DNA from: Planctomycetaceae bacterium
Lineage (GTDB): Bacteria > Planctomycetota > Planctomycetia > Pirellulales > Pirellulaceae
Length of the DNA: 48,829 nt
Assembly (NCBI GenBank): GCA_002724245.1
Contig: PBOG01000071.1
Span: 4,338 to 53,166 of the forward strand
Reading direction: 5' to 3'
Part shown: positions 45,361 through 48,829 of the stretch, in pieces
Position numbering within the stretch: the stretch's first letter is position 1
Layout: every line of letters begins with the position of its first letter
Program-made: the position numbers and the translations under genes
The notes under the pieces: model-generated
What the model was told of the DNA's origin: nothing
Databases searched by the model: none
What the model saw: only the letters and a program-made list of their open reading frames with translations

Positions 45361-46269
45361 ATGTCTACCACTGCAAACTCAAGCTACGTTGTCAAGTTGG
45401 GCATTGTACAGATGTCATGTGTTGCAAATCGAGAGGTTAACGTTGCCAATGCACTTCAACAGGTTGACCAACTCGCCGCGCAAGGTGCACAAATAGTCTG
45501 CCTGCAAGAACTCTTTGCTGGACAGTACCCTTGCCAGGCAGAAGACCACCGCAAATTCGATGAAGCTGAGTCAATTCCGGGACCTACCAGTCAAGCTCTC
45601 GCCGCCACTGCGGAAAAATGTGGCGTGGTCATCGTAGGGTCATTGTTTGAACGCCGAGCCCCTGGTGTTTACCACAATTCGGCAGTAGTTTTCGATGCCG
45701 ATGGCAGTTTTCTGGGATGTTACCGCAAGATGCACATTCCGGATGATCCGCTGTACTACGAAAAATTTTACTTTACTCCAGGTGACCTGGGGTTTCGCAC
45801 GTTTGCCACACGCTACGGGAAAATCGGGGTCGGAATTTGCTGGGACCAGTGGTTTCCCGAAGCCGCCAGATTGCTGGCCCTCTCAGGGAGCCAAATCCTG
45901 CTGTATCCAACGGCGATCGGCTGGCTGCCAGACGAGAAGCAGGCCTTTGGCGCCGGCCAATTTGACGCCTGGCAAACGGTCATGCGCAGCCACGCAATCA
46001 CCAATGGTGTGTTCGTTACCGCTGCCAACCGTGTAGGAACCGAAGACAAGCTTGAATTCTGGGGCGGTAGCTTCGCCGTTGACCCCACAGGCGCAATTCT
46101 GGCGCAGGCATCACAACAAAACGCACAGACAATCCTTGTTGAATGCAACCTGGCACAGGTCGATGCAACAAGGACCCACTGGCCCTTCTTGCGAGATCGA
46201 CGGATCGACGCATATGGGGGACTACTCAAACGGTATTTGGATGATGACGGAGCCACTGCCACCGAATAA
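45361..46269 (+). CDS. aguB: N-carbamoylputrescine amidase (AguB)
   Basis: This nitrilase-superfamily hydrolase of 302 residues turns N-carbamoylputrescine into putrescine, CO2 and ammonia. The catalytic triad is clear: Glu50 in CLQELFAGQYPC, Lys123 in CYRKMHIPDDP, and Cys160 in VGICWDQWFPEAARL. The DDPLYYEKFYFTPGDLGF stretch is diagnostic of the AguB subgroup. The start is ATG 45361; the frame is open much farther upstream over the bioD gene, which is artefactual. aguA begins inside its 3' end, overlapping by 29 bases. The two genes together convert agmatine to putrescine, but no arginine decarboxylase is present in the window. Confidence 0.93.
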   Translation: MSTTANSSYVVKLGIVQMSCVANREVNVANALQQVDQLAAQGAQIVCLQELFAGQYPCQAEDHRKFDEAESIPGPTSQALAATAEKCGVVIVGSLFERRAPGVYHNSAVVFDADGSFLGCYRKMHIPDDPLYYEKFYFTPGDLGFRTFATRYGKIGVGICWDQWFPEAARLLALSGSQILLYPTAIGWLPDEKQAFGAGQFDAWQTVMRSHAITNGVFVTAANRVGTEDKLEFWGGSFAVDPTGAILAQASQQNAQTILVECNLAQVDATRTHWPFLRDRRIDAYGGLLKRYLDDDGATATE

Positions 46270-47302
46270 TTTCACCCATCGTTGGCCAGCGGAATGGGAA
46301 CCCCACCGGGCTACATGGCTATCATGGCCCCACAATCGCGCTACATGGCCCGGTTGCTTTGATTCAATCCCCCCCCTGTTCGCGCATTTCGTCCAGTTAC
46401 TCGCAGACCACGAACCTGTCGTCATCTTGATCGGCGACGGCTTCTGCGCTGAGCAGGCGCGTGAACTCGTGGGAAACGTGCAGAATGTAACGTTGTTACC
46501 GTGGCGCACGAACGACGCCTGGATGCGAGACTATGGACCGACTTTTCTGCAAGCCATTGACGATCACCCTGATGCGCTGATCCAGTGGCAATACAACGCC
46601 TGGGGTGGGAAATACCCACCCTGGAAACTGGATAGCCAAGTCTCCAGAACGATTTCACGAGAACTCAACTATCGATCGGTTATCAGTCCGCTCACACTTG
46701 AAGGCGGCGCGATCGAGGGAAATGGTGATCGGCTCCTGATGACGACCGAGTCTTGCGTGCTCCACAGAAATCGAAATCCCAATTCAACACGATCTTTCAT
46801 CGAAAGCTGCCTACTTCATGCATTGAACCTGGAACAAGTCCTTTGGCTGCATGGCGGTGGTATCGCGGGCGATGACACCGATGGGCACATTGACCAATTG
46901 GCTCGTTTCATCTGTGCCAATGCTGTAGTTGCAGCAGTGGCCAAAGATCCAACTGACTCGGCGTATCGAAAGCTTCGTGAGAACCTGGATCAACTCGAAG
47001 ATTTTCGCAGACACGACGGTTCTTCATTGCAAGTTATTCCGTTACCGATCCCCGACCCTATTTGCTACAACGGCACACGTCTTCCCGCGAGTTACTGCAA
47101 TTATTACATTGCCAATCAGCTGATCGTGATTCCACAATTCGACGACCCTGCCGACGAACCTGCGCGTGACCTCCTGCAAATGCTGTATCCGGCACATCGT
47201 GTCGTTGGTTTGCCAGCCCGAGACTTGATCCGCGGACTGGGCGCGTTCCACTGCCTGACTCAACAACAACCCTGCGCACGGGACGACGTGAATCTCCGAT
47301 AG
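46241..47302 (+). CDS. aguA: Agmatine deiminase (AguA)
   Basis: This guanidino-group hydrolase of 353 residues deiminates agmatine to N-carbamoylputrescine. Family motifs include WPAEWEPHRATWLSWPHN at the start, WMRDYGPTF near residue 90, LEGGAIEGNGDRLLMTTESC near 148, and GDDTDGHIDQLARF with catalytic His/Asp near 210. The nucleophile is Cys338 in GLGAFHCLTQQQP. The usual text at that site is GGGNIHC, so the glycine loop is diverged though Cys and His remain. The start ATGATG at 46241/46244 lies inside aguB, 29 bases before its stop, which points to coupled translation. A longer frame to 46052 is unlikely. The gene converges with the DUF1549/DUF1553 gene at 47403. Confidence 0.92.
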   Translation: MMTEPLPPNNFTHRWPAEWEPHRATWLSWPHNRATWPGCFDSIPPLFAHFVQLLADHEPVVILIGDGFCAEQARELVGNVQNVTLLPWRTNDAWMRDYGPTFLQAIDDHPDALIQWQYNAWGGKYPPWKLDSQVSRTISRELNYRSVISPLTLEGGAIEGNGDRLLMTTESCVLHRNRNPNSTRSFIESCLLHALNLEQVLWLHGGGIAGDDTDGHIDQLARFICANAVVAAVAKDPTDSAYRKLRENLDQLEDFRRHDGSSLQVIPLPIPDPICYNGTRLPASYCNYYIANQLIVIPQFDDPADEPARDLLQMLYPAHRVVGLPARDLIRGLGAFHCLTQQQPCARDDVNLR

Positions 47303-47402
47303 TCAAACAGTAATATCATCACTGCTCTACGAATCGAGTGCTGAGCCCCGCTCCCCGGCGAAAACAACCAGTCCGCACACCCAACTCGCGGCTCCCAGTC
47401 GT

Positions 47403-48829
47403 TTAGTCGATATAGACAAATTCGTTCAGGTTCATTAACAAACGACAAAACCGGGCCAGGGCAACCCGCGCATCGGCCGATTCACTCTCGCCAGACAAGC
47501 CACGCAACCGTTTCCTCTGCCGCTCTAGAAACGCCAGACTGATTTCCTGTTCAGCGGTGGTCGGATTCCGCCCCAGTGTGAGCCTGTAGGCATATTCAAT
47601 CTGGTGGCGAGGCTCGGAACCCACATCACGCCTCAGACGAGCGGCCATACGCGTGGATTGAACATCACTGAAACCACTGTTCAACAAAATCAGCGCCTGG
47701 GGCGCAATTGTAGTCGTTGCACGCCCCGGGTCCGGCTTATCCGGATTAGGTTGATCAAACGAGTCCATCAAAGGCACTGTCAATGTTCGTTTCACGTAGA
47801 TGTAAATCGAGCGTCGCGATCGATCCGCAACAGGCGATTTGCCCCAGCCACTACCGGGGCGAGATTGTGTGGAAAGCACCTCCGCTGACAGCTGTGGGTA
47901 AATCGCCGGCCCACCCACTTGCAGGTTCAAACTCCCGTTAACAAACAACATGGCGTCACGAATTGCCTCTGCTTCCAAGCGCCTGAGATTCTGTCTCCAC
48001 AATAAACGATTCCCAGGATCCACTCGGACAGCCTCCACATCGTCAATCTGAGATGACTGGCGAAACGTATGCGACGTGACAATTTGCCTGTGCAGGTGCT
48101 TGAGGTGCCAATCTCCCGCTTGCAGTTCGCTCGCCAACCAATCCAGTAACTCTGGGTGGCTTGGCGGCCGACCATTACGGCCGAAATCACTGGGAGTGGA
48201 CACAATTCCGCTGCCGAAATGGTAGTGCCAAAGGCGGTTTGCGAGCACTCGAGATGTAAGCGGATTTGTGGTGTTTGTGATCCAGCGCGCCAAAGCCATA
48301 CGTCTTCCACTGGTTGGCCGCACTCCCAATTGCGACAGGCTACTGCGCAGGGGGTGACCTACCTGGGATGGTAAAGCAACTTGCGGTCGCATGCCGCCTA
48401 GAACGGTCAGGAATGCTGGCTGTACCTCGTCACCCTTAACAAGCGGACTGCCTCGAACGAGCACATGCGTTCGGGGGGCTTGCGTCCCGGCTTCGCGCAC
48501 TGACAACGCCAGGTCAAAGACCGCTTGCAACTCTGTTTCTAGAGCAGCAATCTTCTGGTCGAGCTCCGCAACGCTCGCATTCGAATCCTTCGCCAACATG
48601 GTCCGTCGTTGTTTCCTGAGCGCTTCAACCTCTGTCATTTTCGTCGCGTTAAGAGTCCGATCACCTGCAGACAACGGCAGTAGTGGCGTGAAGACGGCCA
48701 GTGGATTTGTCTTCCAATGTGTGGCACTTTGGTCTGTGCCATACGGAATGACGTTGCGAAAAAATGCCGCCAATCGGTAGTAATCTTCCTGTGGAATCGG
48801 GTCGAATTTATGTTCGTGACAACGGGCAC
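47403..48829 (-). CDS. DUF1549/DUF1553 protein, C-terminal part (runs off the window)
   Basis: The frame is open from the window edge to the stop at 47403, so about 475 codons are visible and the N-terminus is missing. At the edge the text reads ARCHEHKFDPIPQEDYYRLA, which is the end of DUF1549 (PSCyt2) with its CxxCH-type haem-like motif. A charged coiled-coil part follows (EVEALRKQRRTMLAKDSN). DUF1553 (PSD1) then runs to the end, with RRMALARWITNTTNPLTSRV, LANRLWHYHFGSGIVSTPSD, FGRNGRPPSHPELLDWLASE and LILNSGFSD-type landmarks. The best match is the most common planctomycete form of this pair. An in-frame ATG at 48773 lies well inside the domain and is not the real start. Confidence 0.92.
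   Translation of the reverse strand, partial: ARCHEHKFDPIPQEDYYRLAAFFRNVIPYGTDQSATHWKTNPLAVFTPLLPLSAGDRTLNATKMTEVEALRKQRRTMLAKDSNASVAELDQKIAALETELQAVFDLALSVREAGTQAPRTHVLVRGSPLVKGDEVQPAFLTVLGGMRPQVALPSQVGHPLRSSLSQLGVRPTSGRRMALARWITNTTNPLTSRVLANRLWHYHFGSGIVSTPSDFGRNGRPPSHPELLDWLASELQAGDWHLKHLHRQIVTSHTFRQSSQIDDVEAVRVDPGNRLLWRQNLRRLEAEAIRDAMLFVNGSLNLQVGGPAIYPQLSAEVLSTQSRPGSGWGKSPVADRSRRSIYIYVKRTLTVPLMDSFDQPNPDKPDPGRATTTIAPQALILLNSGFSDVQSTRMAARLRRDVGSEPRHQIEYAYRLTLGRNPTTAEQEISLAFLERQRKRLRGLSGESESADARVALARFCRLLMNLNEFVYID

Noticed and set aside
1-48829. CRISPR arrays, transposases, integrases, prophage genes, rRNA
   Set aside because: I looked for regularly spaced repeats, DDE/recombinase motifs and phage structural genes on both strands and found none; the repeats present are two- or three-copy tandem units.

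Overview
The window reads as a chromosomal segment of a planctomycete, most likely of the Pirellulaceae type. The evidence is a set of families that are hallmarks of that phylum: two Tat-exported DUF1501 proteins, two DUF1549/DUF1553 (PSCyt2/PSD1) proteins with CxxCH-type motifs, a large PPC-domain exoprotein, a PQQ-like propeller carrying EF-hands, a DUF4129 membrane protein with a huge disordered insert, and a cysteine-cluster beta-barrel family. Family assignments come from reading motifs by eye; no database search was run.

Layout. 1-1371: hisI and hisG (histidine synthesis). 1762-6323: DUF4129 membrane protein, a secreted concanavalin-like domain protein and a predicted outer-membrane beta-barrel. 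6416-6852: a broken MaoC-type hydratase. 7223-13735: a DUF1501 protein facing a DUF1549/DUF1553 protein and a PPC exoprotein across a 588-base divergent gap. 13765-18563, all minus strand: a Gfo/Idh/MocA oxidoreductase, sufS, an SDR, and a compact three-gene membrane operon resembling YqjD/ElaB with a holin-like YqjE partner. 18883-20208: a second, orphan DUF1501 gene. 20493-21512: a flippase-like (LPG-synthase type) membrane protein. 21648-21720: tRNA-Ala(GGC) with a good promoter and terminator, followed by about 1.1 kb of decayed sequence including a truncated, frameshifted gene. 22857-28318: a nucleoside-type MFS transporter with an EF-hand loop, a MATE transporter, a TPR lipoprotein and a TrmH/SpoU methyltransferase. 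28406-31398: a three-gene cassette of UxuA-like dehydratase, sulfotransferase-like protein and SelA/DgaE-like PLP enzyme. 31564-39114: a copper P1B-ATPase, a polytopic GT-C-like protein, an LRR lipoprotein and the PQQ/EF-hand protein. 39284-44453: a glycogen module of glgA, a GalT-like nucleotidyltransferase and a GH57 glucanotransferase/amylase. 44611-47302: bioD divergent from overlapping aguB-aguA (agmatine to putrescine). 47403-end: the 3' part of a DUF1549/DUF1553 gene.

How the genes fit together. AguA and AguB give a complete agmatine-to-putrescine route. GlgA, the GalT-like enzyme and GH57 form a plausible glycogen synthesis/remodelling unit in which the GalT-like protein may handle ADP-glucose rather than UDP-galactose. 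The 28.4-31.4 kb cassette combines a sugar-acid dehydratase with a PLP ammonia-lyase-type enzyme, both of families that form 2-keto-3-deoxy sugar acids, with an uncharacterised sulfotransferase-like protein between them; this is the best candidate here for an undescribed pathway. No CRISPR array, prophage, transposase or rRNA was found.
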